A stretch of 64,000 bases of DNA from Rubrivivax sp. (lineage in GTDB: Bacteria; Pseudomonadota; Gammaproteobacteria; Burkholderiales; Burkholderiaceae_C), in NCBI GenBank assembly GCA_022842595.1, contig JALHPF010000021.1, positions 40,935 through 104,934 on the forward strand. The letters are read 5' to 3'. A program made the translations under genes and the position numbers. Each line of letters begins with the position of its first letter. Positions within the stretch are counted from its first letter, which is position 1. The notes beneath the pieces were generated by a model. That model saw nothing but the letters and a program-made list of their open reading frames with translations. It was not told the origin of the DNA and did no database searches. Below are positions 37,793 through 50,693 of the stretch, in pieces.

Positions 37793-37815
37793 GGGGGTAG
37801 GGTGACAGCGCCGGG

Positions 37816-38739
37816 TCAGGCCTGCCGGAGCCCCGCATACGCGACCGCAATCCCCCCCGCCAGCCGCGCATTCGACAGCACCAGCTCGATGTTCGCCACC
37901 AGGCTGGCGCCTCCGGTCAGCTCGGCCACGCGCGCCAGCAGGAAAGGCGTGACGGCAGCACCGGCAACGCCTCGTGTGGCCGCTTCGGCCAGCGCCTGTT
38001 CGATATGCGCGCCGATGACCCCCGCCGGAATCTCGTGTTCAGGGGCAATCGGGTTGGCGACCACCATGCCCTGGCTCGGCGCCACCTGGTCCTGCACCCG
38101 CAGCGCTTGCGCAAAGGCGGCAGCCGAATGCAGCAGCCCGGGCAGCTTCAGCCCGCTGCTGCGCGAATAGAACGCCGGCAGCTCGTCGGTGCGGTAGCCC
38201 AGCACCGGCACGCCCTGCGTTTCCAGCACTTCCAGCGTGGCTCGCAGGTCGAGGATGGCCTTGGCTCCGGCGCAGACCACGGCCACGGGCGTGCGCGCCA
38301 GCTCCAGCAGGTCGGCCGAGATGTCGAAGCTGGTTTCCGCCCCGCGGTGCACACCGCCGATGCCGCCGGTGGCAAACACGCGGATGCCGGCCATCGCCGC
38401 CACCATCATCGTCGTGGCCACGGTGGTGGCGCCGAGTGCGTTCGTCGACAGCAGCAGCGGCAGGTCGCGGCGGCTGGCCTTGGGCACGGCATGGCCGGCG
38501 CGGCCGAGGAAGTCGATGTCCTCGGGCGTCAGCCCGGCCTTCAGCCGGCCGCCCATGATGGCCACGGTGGCCGGCACCGCGCCGGCGCTGCGCACCGCGG
38601 CTTCGACGCGCAGCGCCGTGTCCACGTTCTGCGGCCAGGGCATGCCGTGGGTGATGATGGTGGATTCCAGGGCGACGACGGCCTGGCCGGCCTGCAGCGC
38701 CGCGGCCACGGCGGGGTGGATGTCGAGCAATGGGTTCAT
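37816..38739 (-). CDS. psuG: Pseudouridine-5'-phosphate glycosidase
   Basis: PsuG cleaves pseudouridine 5'-phosphate to uracil and ribose 5-phosphate. The 307-residue protein shows VVALESTIITHGMPWPQN at the N-terminus, TVAIMGGRLKAGLT, KASRRDLPLLL, the FATGGIGGVHRGAE segment, VVCAGAKAILDL, and TPFLLARVAELTGGASLVANIELV near the end. The start is at 38739, 40 bp from the divergent ubiA gene. No psuK kinase gene is adjacent. The longer open frame upstream is antisense to ubiA and not coding. Confidence 0.95.
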   Translation of the reverse strand: MNPLLDIHPAVAAALQAGQAVVALESTIITHGMPWPQNVDTALRVEAAVRSAGAVPATVAIMGGRLKAGLTPEDIDFLGRAGHAVPKASRRDLPLLLSTNALGATTVATTMMVAAMAGIRVFATGGIGGVHRGAETSFDISADLLELARTPVAVVCAGAKAILDLRATLEVLETQGVPVLGYRTDELPAFYSRSSGLKLPGLLHSAAAFAQALRVQDQVAPSQGMVVANPIAPEHEIPAGVIGAHIEQALAEAATRGVAGAAVTPFLLARVAELTGGASLVANIELVLSNARLAGGIAVAYAGLRQA

Positions 38740-38766
38740 AGGCTGGAGATGATCGCACCGCATGCC

Positions 38767-38772
38767 GATAAT
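38767..38772 (+). promoter_or_regulatory. Possible -10 element of a leaderless ubiA transcript
   Basis: GATAAT at 38767-38772 lies 7 bases before GTG 38780. TGGAGA at 38744-38749 is 17 bp upstream and matches 4 of 6 bases of the -35 consensus. Transcription would start at or near the GTG. Confidence 0.35.
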
Positions 38773-38779
38773 CTGCCGC

Positions 38780-39682
38780 GTGAATGCCTCCACGTCTGCG
38801 CCGCCACCTTCCCGCCTGGCCCTGTATCTCGACCTGATCCGCTGGAACCGCCCCGCCGGTTGGCTGCTGCTGCTGTGGCCCACGCTCAGCGCGTTGTGGA
38901 TCGCTGCCGACGGCTGGCCGGGCTGGCACCTGCTGGTGGTGTTCGTGCTGGGTACCGTCCTCATGCGCAGCGCCGGCTGCTGTGCGAATGACGTGGCCGA
39001 CCGCGACTTCGACCGCCATGTGAAACGCACCGCGCAGCGGCCCGTCACCCGTGGCGCGGTGTCGGTGAAGGAGGCGCTGGGCGTCGGCGCGTTGCTGGCC
39101 CTGCTGGCCTTCATGCTGGTGCTGACGACGAACCCGCCCACCATCCTGCTGTCGTTCCTGGGCCTGGCGGTGACGCTGCTGTACCCGTACGCCAAGCGAT
39201 TCGTCTCGATGCCGCAGGCGGTGCTGGGCGTGGCCTTCAGCTTCGGCGTGCCGATGGCCTTTGCGGCGGCGCTCGGCGGGCGTGAATGGAACCTGTCGTC
39301 GGTGCCACCGCAGGCCGCCTGGCTGCTGCTGGGCAACCTGTTCTGGGTGCTGGCCTACGACACCGAATACGCCATGGTCGATCGCGACGACGACCTCCGT
39401 CTGGGCATGAAGACCAGTGCCATCACCCTCGGTCGCTGGGACGTGGCGGCGGTGATGGGCTTTTACGCCGCCTACCTGCTGTCGTGGGCCTGGCTGGGCC
39501 GGTCGCTGGGGCTGGGCAGCTGGTTCCTGGTGGGTGTCGGCGTGGCGGCGCTGCAGGCGCTGTGGCACTTCACGCTGATCCGCGGCCGCACCCGGGAAGG
39601 CTGCTTCAAGGCCTTCCGCCTGAACCACTGGGTGGGGTTCGCGGTGTTCCTGGGGGTGGCCATCGATCTGGCCCTGCGCTGA
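38780..39682 (+). CDS. ubiA: 4-hydroxybenzoate polyprenyltransferase
   Basis: UbiA attaches the polyprenyl tail to 4-hydroxybenzoate in ubiquinone synthesis. From GTG 38780 the protein has 300 residues with about eight transmembrane segments. The two Asp-rich prenyl-diphosphate motifs are [15 protein letters not shown] and [20 protein letters not shown], and [17 protein letters not shown] is near the start. ATG 38762 is an alternative start with six more residues. I prefer the GTG because a GATAAT element would otherwise fall inside the gene. It is divergent from psuG. Confidence 0.93.
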   Translation: MNASTSAPPPSRLALYLDLIRWNRPAGWLLLLWPTLSALWIAADGWPGWHLLVVFVLGTVLMRSAGCCANDVADRDFDRHVKRTAQRPVTRGAVSVKEALGVGALLALLAFMLVLTTNPPTILLSFLGLAVTLLYPYAKRFVSMPQAVLGVAFSFGVPMAFAAALGGREWNLSSVPPQAAWLLLGNLFWVLAYDTEYAMVDRDDDLRLGMKTSAITLGRWDVAAVMGFYAAYLLSWAWLGRSLGLGSWFLVGVGVAALQALWHFTLIRGRTREGCFKAFRLNHWVGFAVFLGVAIDLALR

Positions 39683-39688
39683 TTCGCT

Positions 39689-40492
39689 TCAGCCCCGGCC
39701 CAGCTCGGCCGCCCGCTCACGCGCCGCATGCATCGCCTGCACGAACGCCGCCTTCACCCCAGCGGCTTCCAGCGCCGTGATCGCTGCGTGGGTGGTGCCG
39801 CCCTTGGACGTCACCTGCTCGCGCAGCAGCGTGGGGGACAGCGGGCTTTGCATCGCCAGCGCCGCTGCGCCGGCGAAGGTGGCCTGGGCCAGCTGGCGTG
39901 ACTGTTCGGGTGACAGACCCATCTCGGAGCCGGCCTGGACCATGGCTTCGAGGAAGTAGAAGACGTAGGCCGGGCCCGAGCCGGACAGCGCGGTGACGGC
40001 GTCGAGCTGGTCTTCCTGCTCGACCCACAGCGCCTGGCCGGTGGGCGCAAACAGCGCCTGGACTTCGGCGCGGGCCTCGGCGCTGACTTCTGGCCGCGCG
40101 TAAAGCCCGGCCATGCCCTCGCCGATCAGGGCCGGTGTGTTGGGCATGGCGCGCACCACGGCCGGGCTGCCGGTGGCGGCGGCGATGCTGGCGCTGCGCA
40201 CCCCCGCCATCACGCTGACCTGCAGGGCGTTGCCGACATGCGCGGCGCAGGGCGCAGCAGCCTCGGCGAAGACCTGGGGCTTGACCGCCCAGACCACCGT
40301 GCCCGCCCGGGCCAGCGCCGCATCGGCAGCGGGCAGCGGCGCCAGGCCGAACTGGCTGGCCAGGCGCTGGCGCTGGGCCGCGTCGGGTTCCACCACCAGG
40401 ATCGACGCTGCCGGCCGTCCGGACTTCAGCAGTCCGCCGATCAGGGCCTGGGCCATGTTGCCGCCACCGATGAAAGCCATGAATTCGTTCAT
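39689..40492 (-). CDS. proC: Pyrroline-5-carboxylate reductase
   Basis: ProC makes the last step of proline synthesis. The 267-residue protein has the Rossmann motif FIGGGNMAQALIGGL, VVWAVKPQ, RAMPNTPALIGEGMAGLY and the C-terminal signature SGSGPAYVFYFLEAM, QVTSKGGTTHAAI. The start is at 40492 (MNEFMAFIGGGNMAQ). It converges on ubiA with 6 bp between stops and is divergent from the glutamate dehydrogenase gene. The upstream extension of the same frame to 42031 is antisense to that gene. Confidence 0.95.
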   Translation of the reverse strand: MNEFMAFIGGGNMAQALIGGLLKSGRPAASILVVEPDAAQRQRLASQFGLAPLPAADAALARAGTVVWAVKPQVFAEAAAPCAAHVGNALQVSVMAGVRSASIAAATGSPAVVRAMPNTPALIGEGMAGLYARPEVSAEARAEVQALFAPTGQALWVEQEDQLDAVTALSGSGPAYVFYFLEAMVQAGSEMGLSPEQSRQLAQATFAGAAALAMQSPLSPTLLREQVTSKGGTTHAAITALEAAGVKAAFVQAMHAARERAAELGRG

Positions 40493-40642
40493 GGACGGCA
40501 GTGTATGCAGCCATCCATGCAAAGCTGGCATGACGAACCGCAGCAAATTCGGCGCCGGCGCCTCTAGAGTCTCGATCCACGCGGTGCCGCAGCCCACGAA
40601 GCTGCTGCCGGCCGTGCCACGAAGAACCCACGGAGACCCCGA

Positions 40643-41935
40643 ATGCCCACGCCCAGTGTTCCCGCCCAGCCCCTGTCCTTCGTCCATCCCACCCCCGACA
40701 GCCCCTGGGGCACCTACCTGATGCAGGTGGACCGGGTCGTGCCCTACCTGGGCCACCTGGCGCGCTGGGCAGAAACGCTGAAGCGCCCGAAGCGCATCCT
40801 GATCGTCGACATTCCCATCGAGCTCGACGACGGCAGCGTCACCCACTTCGAGGGCTACCGCGTGCAGCACAACATGAGCCGCGGCCCCGGCAAGGGCGGC
40901 GTGCGCTACCACCCCGACGTGACGCTGGAGGAAGTGATGGCGCTCAGCGCCTGGATGAGCGTGAAGAACGCCGCCGTCAACCTGCCCTACGGCGGCGCCA
41001 AGGGCGGCATCCGCGTCGACCCGAAGAAGCTGAGCCACAAGGAACTGGAGCGCATGACGCGGCGCTACACCAGCGAGATCGGCATCATCATCGGGCCGCA
41101 GCAGGACATCCCGGCGCCCGACGTGAACACCAACCCGCAGATCATGGCGTGGATGATGGACACGTACTCGATGAACACCGGCACCACCGCCACCGGCGTG
41201 GTCACCGGCAAGCCCATCCACCTGGGCGGCAGCCTGGGGCGCGTGAAGGCCACCGGCCGCGGCGTGTTCGTCACCGGCCGTGAAGCCGCGCGGCGCCTGA
41301 ACCTCGACCTGAACGGCGCCCGCGTGGCCGTGCAGGGCTTCGGCAACGTCGGTTCTTCGGCCGCCGAGCTGTTCGTGCAGGCCGGCAGCACCATCGTCGC
41401 CGCGCAGGACCACACCGGCACCATCTTCAACGACCGCGGCTTCGACATGCTGGACCTGATGGCCCACGTGAAGGAAACCGGCGGCGTGGGCGGCTTTGCC
41501 GGTGCCGAGTGGATGAACAACGAGGAATTCTGGGACGTGCGCTGCGACATCCTGATCCCGGCCGCGCTCGAAGGCCAGATCACGGCCGAGCGGGCGCAGC
41601 GCATCAAGGCCAGGCTGGTGCTGGAAGGCGCCAACGGCCCCACTGTGCCCAGCGCCGACGACATCCTGGCCGACCGCGGCGTGCTCGTCGTGCCCGACGT
41701 CATCTGCAACGCCGGCGGCGTGACGGTCAGCTACTTCGAATGGGTGCAGGACTTCAGCAGCTTCTTCTGGACCGAAGACGAGATCAACGTCCGCCTGGAC
41801 AAGATCATGATCGGCGCGCTGAAGAAGATCTGGGACACCGCCGACAAGCACCAGATCACGCTGCGCACCGCCACCTTCGCGGTGGCCTGTGAACGCATCC
41901 TCACCGCTCGCGAGGAGCGCGGGCTCTACCCCTGA
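40643..41935 (+). CDS. gdhA: Glutamate dehydrogenase (Glu/Leu/Phe/Val family)
   Basis: This 430-residue enzyme oxidatively deaminates glutamate to 2-oxoglutarate, or the reverse. It shows [14 protein letters not shown], the catalytic-lysine motif [28 protein letters not shown], the nucleotide-binding [17 protein letters not shown], and [36 protein letters not shown]. The hexameric-type length and the NAD-type fold fit the catabolic class; cofactor choice cannot be proven here. A GGAG ribosome site precedes ATG 40643. Confidence 0.92.
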   Translation: MPTPSVPAQPLSFVHPTPDSPWGTYLMQVDRVVPYLGHLARWAETLKRPKRILIVDIPIELDDGSVTHFEGYRVQHNMSRGPGKGGVRYHPDVTLEEVMALSAWMSVKNAAVNLPYGGAKGGIRVDPKKLSHKELERMTRRYTSEIGIIIGPQQDIPAPDVNTNPQIMAWMMDTYSMNTGTTATGVVTGKPIHLGGSLGRVKATGRGVFVTGREAARRLNLDLNGARVAVQGFGNVGSSAAELFVQAGSTIVAAQDHTGTIFNDRGFDMLDLMAHVKETGGVGGFAGAEWMNNEEFWDVRCDILIPAALEGQITAERAQRIKARLVLEGANGPTVPSADDILADRGVLVVPDVICNAGGVTVSYFEWVQDFSSFFWTEDEINVRLDKIMIGALKKIWDTADKHQITLRTATFAVACERILTAREERGLYP

Positions 41936-42076
41936 CGCACGCCTGAGGCTGGTCCGGCCGGGCTGAGCCGCAGGGGACGCTGGCCGATTCATGTAAAGAA
42001 GGCTGGGCTGGGCGGCGGTCCAGGCTGTCACGCAGGAAGCGTTAGCATCTTCGCCCTGCGCGGCCCGTGCCGCCCA

Positions 42077-42102
42077 CGCCCCCGGCGCCTTGCCCGGGGG
42101 CG
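42077..42102 (+). terminator. GC-rich hairpin before the DUF4397 gene
   Basis: CGCCCCCGG and CCGGGGGCG form a perfect 9-bp stem with an 8-base loop, followed by CCTTTGATT. It lies about 140 bp after gdhA and 22 bp before the next ATG, so it could terminate gdhA or act in the 5' leader of the next gene. Confidence 0.5.
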
Positions 42103-42123
42103 CCTTTGATTCGAGGATTGCTG

Positions 42124-43437
42124 ATGACTTCCGAACTGATTTCGCGTCGCACGGCCCTGCTGGGCTCGGTAGGCACCGTGGTGGCCGGTTCGCTGACCCT
42201 GGCGGGCTGCGGTGGCGGCAGTGACAGCGGCGGCGGCGGCGGCACCCAGTTGCGCGCCATCAACCTGACCACTGACCTGGCCAGCGTCGACCTCTTCACC
42301 GACGACACGGCCCAGTTCAGCGGTTTGGCTGCCGAAGCCCTGGCCGCCTACAAGGGTGTGGACGCGAAGGAATACACGCTGCGCGTGAAGAAGGCCGGCG
42401 ACGGCGCCACCCTGCTGTCGGGCACCTACACGCTGGGCAAGGACCAGAACTTCACGGCCGTGATCTGGGGCCGCGAAACCGCGCTGCGCCTTTCCACGCT
42501 GCCGGAGAATGAAGACAACAACGCGATTGCCACCGGCAACACGCGCGTGCGCATGTTCAACGCCACCACCGACAGCGGTGCCGTGGACGTGTTCTTCACC
42601 AGCGAAAACGCCGACCTCGGCGAGACCGCGCCGACCCAGAGCTCGGTGGGCGCGGGCAACCTGTCGGGCTTCCGCGAGATCTCGGCCGGCACCTACCGGC
42701 TGCGCGTGACGGGCGTGGGCGACCCCAGCGACGTGCGCCTGGACATCTCGGGCGTGGCACTGGCCGCCAAGCAGCACTACAACCTGGTGCTGACCGCGGG
42801 CTCGGGCGGCGTGCTGCTGAACGGCCAGCTCATTCAGCAGCAGGCCGCTGCGGTTGCCATGCGCAACACCAAGGCGCGTGTGCGCGTCGTCGCCGGTGTC
42901 GACGGCGCCGGTGTGGTGGCCATCACCGCCGCCGGTACCACCCTGGTGGGCGGCCTGCGCAGCCCGTCGGTGGGCCCGTACCAGCTGGTCAATGCCGGCG
43001 CGCTGGCACTGCAGGTGCGGGTGGGTGGCAACGTCGTGCTCTCGGAGACGCGCACCTTCGCGGCCGGCGCCGACTACACGTTGATGGTCTACGGCACGGC
43101 CACCGCCGCCAACATCCGCCTGATCACCGACGACAACCGCCTGCCCAGCCTGACCAACCGCGTCAAGCTGCGCCTGATCCACGGCACCAACGGCATCGGA
43201 CCCATCACGCTGTCGGCCGACTTCCTGGCCGTGGCCGCCGATGTGCCGCTGGGCACGAGCTCGGCCTATGCCACCTCGGCCAGCGGTTCCGCCGTGCGCA
43301 TCGACGTCACCTCGGCGTCGGCCGTGGGGCCCCTGTTCGAGCAGGCCGCTGTCAACCTGCAGGGCCAGTCGGTCTACACCGTCTTCCTGCTGGGCGGCAA
43401 CGCCCTGCCGACGGGCGTGATCCGCAAGGAACGCTGA
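42124..43437 (+). CDS. DUF4397-type lipoprotein
   Basis: This 437-residue protein has a twin-arginine-like N-terminus (ELISRRTALLGSVGTVVAG) and lipobox LAGCGGGS. The rest consists of repeated beta modules of the DUF4397 type: QLRAINLTTDLASVDLFTD, VRMFNATTDSGAVDVFFT, VRVVAGVDGAGVVAIT and VKLRLIHGTNGIGPITLSAD, about four copies each near 100 residues. The function is unknown, probably cell-surface. The start at 42124 follows a GAGGA ribosome site; the upstream in-frame extension is Pro-rich and not coding-like. Confidence 0.82.
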   Translation: MTSELISRRTALLGSVGTVVAGSLTLAGCGGGSDSGGGGGTQLRAINLTTDLASVDLFTDDTAQFSGLAAEALAAYKGVDAKEYTLRVKKAGDGATLLSGTYTLGKDQNFTAVIWGRETALRLSTLPENEDNNAIATGNTRVRMFNATTDSGAVDVFFTSENADLGETAPTQSSVGAGNLSGFREISAGTYRLRVTGVGDPSDVRLDISGVALAAKQHYNLVLTAGSGGVLLNGQLIQQQAAAVAMRNTKARVRVVAGVDGAGVVAITAAGTTLVGGLRSPSVGPYQLVNAGALALQVRVGGNVVLSETRTFAAGADYTLMVYGTATAANIRLITDDNRLPSLTNRVKLRLIHGTNGIGPITLSADFLAVAADVPLGTSSAYATSASGSAVRIDVTSASAVGPLFEQAAVNLQGQSVYTVFLLGGNALPTGVIRKER

Positions 43438-43453
43438 AACAGCGCCGGCCGCC

Positions 43454-44410
43454 ATGAACTGGAGCACCAACAACTGGAACATGTCGCCGGGCGCTGCGCC
43501 GGGTACCCCTGGCGCAGCCGCGCCCGCGGGCCCGGCCGCAGCGGCGGCGGCGCCCGAGGAAAACTTCGTCTTCGACGTCAGCGAGGCCGACTTCGAAGCC
43601 CAGGTGCTGGAACTGTCGATGCAGGTGCCGGTGCTGCTGGACTGCTGGGCGCCCTGGTGCGGGCCCTGCAAGAGCCTGGGCCCGGTGCTGGAGAAGCTGG
43701 CACGCGACTACGGCGGCCGCTTCATCCTGGCCAAGCTGAACACCGACGAAGCGCCGCAGATCAGCGCGGCGCTCCGCATCCGCAGCATCCCGCAGTGTTT
43801 CCTGTTCATCGGCGGCCGGCCGGTCGACCAGTTCACCGGCGCGCTGCCCGAGGGCAAGCTGCGCGAGTTTCTCGACAAGCATGTCGGCCCGCAGGTCGAT
43901 CCGATCCAGGCCTTGCGCGACGAAGCCGCCACGCTCGAGCCCGAGGCCGCCGAAGCGCTGCTGACGCAGGCCCTGGCCGAACTGCCGGGCCATGCCGAAC
44001 TGACCCTGGACCTGGCCGAGCGCCAGGTGGCACGTGGTGCGCTGGACGAGGCGCAGGCCTTGCTGGACGGCATCGCCACGGCCGAGCGCACGGCGCGCCA
44101 TGGCCCGCTGCAAAAGCGCATCGACCTGGCGCGCAACCGGCCGCAGGGCGACCCGGCGGCACTGGCAGCGCGCATTGCCGCCAACCCCAAGGACTTCGAG
44201 GCCCGCTTTGCGCTGGGGGCGATCCGCGTGTTCGAAGGCGACTTCCGCGCCGGCTTCGAACAGCTGCTCGACGTGGTGCTGCGCGACAAGGCCGAAGGCA
44301 AGCCCGACCGCGAGCGTGCCCGCAAGCAGCTGATCGACTGGTTCGAGGCCTGCCCCGACGCCGAAGCCGTGAGCTGGGGCCGCCGCTACCTGGGCATGTA
44401 CCTGAATTGA
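43454..44410 (+). CDS. Thioredoxin-domain protein with C-terminal TPR region (CnoX/YbbN-like)
   Basis: This 318-residue protein has an Ala/Pro-rich N-terminal leader (about 1-35), a thioredoxin domain with intact WCGPC at 68-72 (LLDCWAPWCGPCKSLGPVLEKL) and IRSIPQCFLFIGG, and a helical TPR-like C-terminal half (LDLAERQVARGALDEAQALL, RFALGAIRVFEGDFRAGFEQLL). This layout is that of CnoX (YbbN), a chaperone-redox protein that protects unfolded proteins from over-oxidation and hands them to chaperones. It lies 16 bp after the DUF4397 gene. Confidence 0.88.
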   Translation: MNWSTNNWNMSPGAAPGTPGAAAPAGPAAAAAAPEENFVFDVSEADFEAQVLELSMQVPVLLDCWAPWCGPCKSLGPVLEKLARDYGGRFILAKLNTDEAPQISAALRIRSIPQCFLFIGGRPVDQFTGALPEGKLREFLDKHVGPQVDPIQALRDEAATLEPEAAEALLTQALAELPGHAELTLDLAERQVARGALDEAQALLDGIATAERTARHGPLQKRIDLARNRPQGDPAALAARIAANPKDFEARFALGAIRVFEGDFRAGFEQLLDVVLRDKAEGKPDRERARKQLIDWFEACPDAEAVSWGRRYLGMYLN

Positions 44411-44486
44411 TCCAGCGCAGCCGGGCGCAGGGCGCCCTCGGCCCCGGGAGGGCATGGCGCTGCAGCGCGGCACAGCCGGCATAGTC

Positions 44487-44505
44487 TGCATTTGCAACAA
44501 ATGCA
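44487..44505. promoter_or_regulatory. Perfect 8-bp inverted repeat (operator-like)
   Basis: TGCATTTG and CAAATGCA are separated by CAA. It is AT-rich relative to its surroundings and lies about 105 bp upstream of the gene at 44610, as a dimeric regulator's site would. Confidence 0.4.
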
Positions 44506-44609
44506 CACCAACGCGGGCTCAACCCCGCGCTTCGGTGGCCGATAGAAACGCCAGGATGCGGGGCAACCCGCCTCTCGCTTTCATTCGTCCAACGAACCCG
44601 GCCTGCTGC

Positions 44610-45422
44610 ATGAACCCCATCCAACGCTTGATCCGGCCCCTGAACAACGCCTTCCAGGTGTTCTTCGCCCGCGACCTGACGCTGCGCCGCGGCGAGGCCG
44701 GCGTCGAGATCGTGCTCGCCGAACGCGACAGCGGCGGCCGCCCGGTCGTCAAACCCAGCCGCGCCGAACTCCAGCAGCGCAAGGAACGCAGCGAGCTCGA
44801 ACTGATGCAGCAGCAACTGGCGGCGGTGCTCGACGAAATGCCCGAGACACGCAGCACGCTGCGGCACCTCGTGTTCGTCGAACATGCCTTGTCGCGCAAG
44901 GGCTGGCGCGCGCTGCACAAGCTGCCGCTGGACGTGCTGCAGCGGGCCCTGGACCAGCTGGAGGGCCTGGTGCAGAACTGGTCGCCGGAAGGCCTGGCCA
45001 ACCTGCGCTCGAAGATGGCGGTGGCCATCATCGACCGCGAGCACATGGACCCCGACGCCGAAGCCGACAACTACCGCACTTCCATGCCGATGGATCTGGC
45101 CCCGCCTCCAGTCCGCGCCGAGACTGCCATGGTCGATGCCTGCTCGGTGTCGGAGGAAGACGGCGACGCCTTGGCCGCCGCCTATGCCGCCCTGGGTGCG
45201 GCGGCATCGGCACCCGACCCGAGCCCGGCCGAACTGGCCGCCCGCGCGCTGGCACAGGTGCAGGCCAGTGCCCAGGCCACGGTGCAGAACAGCTTCGCCG
45301 ACCACGAGCCGCTGGAATACCACGCCGAGCTCGGTTCGCCCTCGGCCCGTTCGCAGCCGCGCGAGAACCTGGCCGGCAAGGGCAAGCTGGGGCCGATCAA
45401 GCTGCGCGAACTGCAGGGCTGA
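44610..45422 (+). CDS. Conserved-looking hypothetical protein
   Basis: This 270-residue soluble protein starts [19 protein letters not shown]. The N-terminal half has [20 protein letters not shown], then a helical segment ([16 protein letters not shown]) and [20 protein letters not shown]. The C-terminal 100 residues are acidic and Ala-rich, ending [13 protein letters not shown]. There is no signal peptide or enzyme motif and I recognise no family. The frame is open further upstream to 44454, but that part is not protein-like. It sits just before the SOS box of the integrase gene. Confidence 0.65.
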   Translation: MNPIQRLIRPLNNAFQVFFARDLTLRRGEAGVEIVLAERDSGGRPVVKPSRAELQQRKERSELELMQQQLAAVLDEMPETRSTLRHLVFVEHALSRKGWRALHKLPLDVLQRALDQLEGLVQNWSPEGLANLRSKMAVAIIDREHMDPDAEADNYRTSMPMDLAPPPVRAETAMVDACSVSEEDGDALAAAYAALGAAASAPDPSPAELAARALAQVQASAQATVQNSFADHEPLEYHAELGSPSARSQPRENLAGKGKLGPIKLRELQG

Positions 45423-45458
45423 ACGGCCGGGGGCTTGCGTTTTGCCTGCGGGCTGGTA

Positions 45459-45474
45459 CTGTATGCAAATACAG
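45459..45474 (+). promoter_or_regulatory. LexA (SOS) box before the integron integrase gene
   Basis: CTGT, eight bases, ACAG at 45459-45474, with symmetrical flanks (TACTGTAT ... ATACAGTC), matches the LexA box consensus almost perfectly. It lies 22 bp upstream of the integrase ATG and overlaps where a -10 would be, with a TTGCCT at 45442-45447 as possible -35. SOS control of integron integrases is established in other species. Confidence 0.85.
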
Positions 45475-46683
45475 TCTTTGCCGAAGGGCAGCCCGCATGT
45501 CCGCCCCGCCTTCGCCCCCTTTTCCCCCTTTTCCCCCTTCACCCGGCCACCCGGTCGCACCGCCCCACGCCACGCCCCCGCGCCTGCTCGACGCGCTGCG
45601 CGAGCAGATCCGTTATCTGCACTACAGCCTGCGCACCGAGCACGCCTATGTGCACTGGGTGCGCGCCTACATCCATTTCCATGAACTGCGCCACCCGGCC
45701 GAACTGTCGCGCGCCGAGGTCGAGGCCTTCCTGACCTGGCTGGCCAACGACCGGCAGGTGTCTGCCGGCACCCATCGCCAGGCGCTGTCGGCACTGCTCT
45801 TCCTGTACCAGAAGGTGCTGCGCCAGAACCTGCCGTGGATGGCCGACATCGGCCGGCCGCGCACCGAACGGCGGCTGCCGGTGGTGCTGTCGGTCGACGA
45901 AGTGGCGGCCGTGCTGCGCCAGCTGGACGCGCAGAACCTGCCCGCTGCGCCCTACGGCCTGATGGGCCGGCTGCTCTACGGCACCGGCATGCGGCTGCTC
46001 GAAGGCCTGCGGCTGCGCGTGAAGGACATCGACTTCGACCGCCGCGCCCTCGTCGTGCGCGAAGGCAAGGGCGTGAAGGACCGCGTGGTGATGCTGCCCG
46101 CTGCGCTGGAAGCCCCGCTGCGCGCACAGCTGCAGCAGGCCCACGCAGTCTGGGCCGCCGACCGCGCGCAGGGCCTGGCCGGGGTGCACCTGCCCGGCGC
46201 GCTGGCGCGCAAGTACCCGCGCGCGCCCGAGTCCTGGTCCTGGCACTGGGTGTTTCCGCAGGCCCAGCCCAGCGTCGACCCGCGCAGCGGCGAACAGCGC
46301 CGCCACCACTTCCTGGAGGGCAATTTCCAGCGCGCCTTCAAGCTGGCGCTGGCGGCGGCGCAGGTGCACAAGGCGGCCTCGCCGCACACGCTGCGGCATT
46401 CCTTTGCCACCCACCTGCTGCAGTCGGGCTACGACATCCGCACCGTGCAGGAACTGCTGGGCCATGCCGACGTGAGCACCACCATGATCTACACCCATGT
46501 GCTGCGCCTGGGCGGAGGCGCGGTGCGCAGCCCGCTGGACAGCCTGGGCATGGCGCCTGTGTCTTCTCCCCTGCCTGCCCCCACCCCCGGCCAGCCCGCC
46601 GCTGCGCAGGCCCCCGACTTCCAATTCCGTTACCCCGCCAAGGGCGCGCCCGCCATCGTGCGCCGCGTCCGTGAGCCAGCACC

Positions 46684-49893
<3,210 letters not shown>

Positions 49894-50000
49894 GCTGCGG
49901 CCGGTCTGCGGCGAGCCGGGTCTGTATGCTTGCGGCCCATGGCGGCAAGCCTGCCTGCGTCGACGCCACTCCTCCAGCCACACCCACCCACCTGTCATGC

Positions 50001-50258
50001 ATGCGCTTTGAAGGCACCCTGACCTTCTGGGACGACGAACGCGGCTTCGGAAGGATCGAATCGACCCAGGGGGGCGAACCCATCTTCGTCCACGTCTCGG
50101 CCCGGCCCTGTGGCCGGCGCGAAAGAGCAGGCCCGCCGCGCGACGCCGCAGCCTCAGGGGAACGGCGCACGCCCGAAAGCACCCTGCATGTCCTGGCCCT
50201 CGTGGTGTTCGCGGCAGTGGCTGTGCCGGCCCGGCCGTGGCTGCTGACGGCGCCATGA
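50001..50258 (+). CDS. Short cold-shock-domain protein, possibly truncated
   Basis: The first 35 residues (MRFEGTLTFWDDERGFGRIE, GGEPIFVHVSA) are the N-terminal half of a cold-shock domain with RNP-like motifs. Instead of the expected second half, a basic Arg/Pro-rich stretch follows, then one hydrophobic helix (TLHVLALVVFAAVAVPA). Related CSD plus membrane-domain proteins are longer, so this 85-residue product may be a truncated member. ATG 50001 is chosen because the domain begins there; the frame extends to 49926. Confidence 0.55.
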   Translation: MRFEGTLTFWDDERGFGRIESTQGGEPIFVHVSARPCGRRERAGPPRDAAASGERRTPESTLHVLALVVFAAVAVPARPWLLTAP

Positions 50259-50306
50259 GCCGCCCGGCGGGTACATCGCGACGCCAGACCTCCAGGCCCT
50301 GAATCC

Positions 50307-50681
50307 ATGTCATCCCTCCTCCACGAACTGCAGGCGCTCGAGGTCGAACTCCATCATCCCGGCGTTCGCTGCAGTCGTGCGCGTCTGGAACAGCTGCTGC
50401 ATCCCGACTTCCACGAAGTGGGCCGCTCGGGGCGGCCCTACGACCGGGACACCGTCATCCGTTTCCTGGCCGCGCAAGACACGCAGCCCGTGGTGGCCTC
50501 GGATGACTTCGCGGTGTCGCTGCTCGGGCCTGGCGTGGCCCTGCTCGGCTATCGCTCTGCGCACGTGGCGCCTGGCGCAGGCCTGGTGCACCACACCCTG
50601 CGCGCGTCGCTGTGGCTGCAGACGGGCGCCGGCTGGCAGCTTCGCTACCACCAGGGCACCGCAGCGGCCAGCACCTGGTAG
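50307..50681 (+). CDS. NTF2-like/DUF4440 protein
   Basis: This 124-residue cytoplasmic protein (LLHELQALEVELHHPGVRC, LEQLLHPDFHEVGRSGRPY, SLWLQTGAGWQLRYHQGT) has the DUF4440/SnoaL-like NTF2-fold pattern, with an N-terminal helix, LHPDFxEVGxSG and a C-terminal W..RYHQGT. The substrate is unknown. The next gene starts 12 bp downstream. Confidence 0.8.
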   Translation: MSSLLHELQALEVELHHPGVRCSRARLEQLLHPDFHEVGRSGRPYDRDTVIRFLAAQDTQPVVASDDFAVSLLGPGVALLGYRSAHVAPGAGLVHHTLRASLWLQTGAGWQLRYHQGTAAASTW

Positions 50682-50693
50682 CTGGAGAGAACG

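Noticed and set aside
39689..42031. 780-codon minus-strand ORF covering gdhA
   Set aside because: Only the C-terminal 267 codons are proC; the rest is antisense to glutamate dehydrogenase with His/Arg/Gly-rich nonsense.
44411..45496. Possible attC or attI core sites (for example GTCCAAC at about 44586)
   Set aside because: A single RYYYAAC-like heptamer without a matching GTTRRRY and without an imperfect stem is expected by chance.
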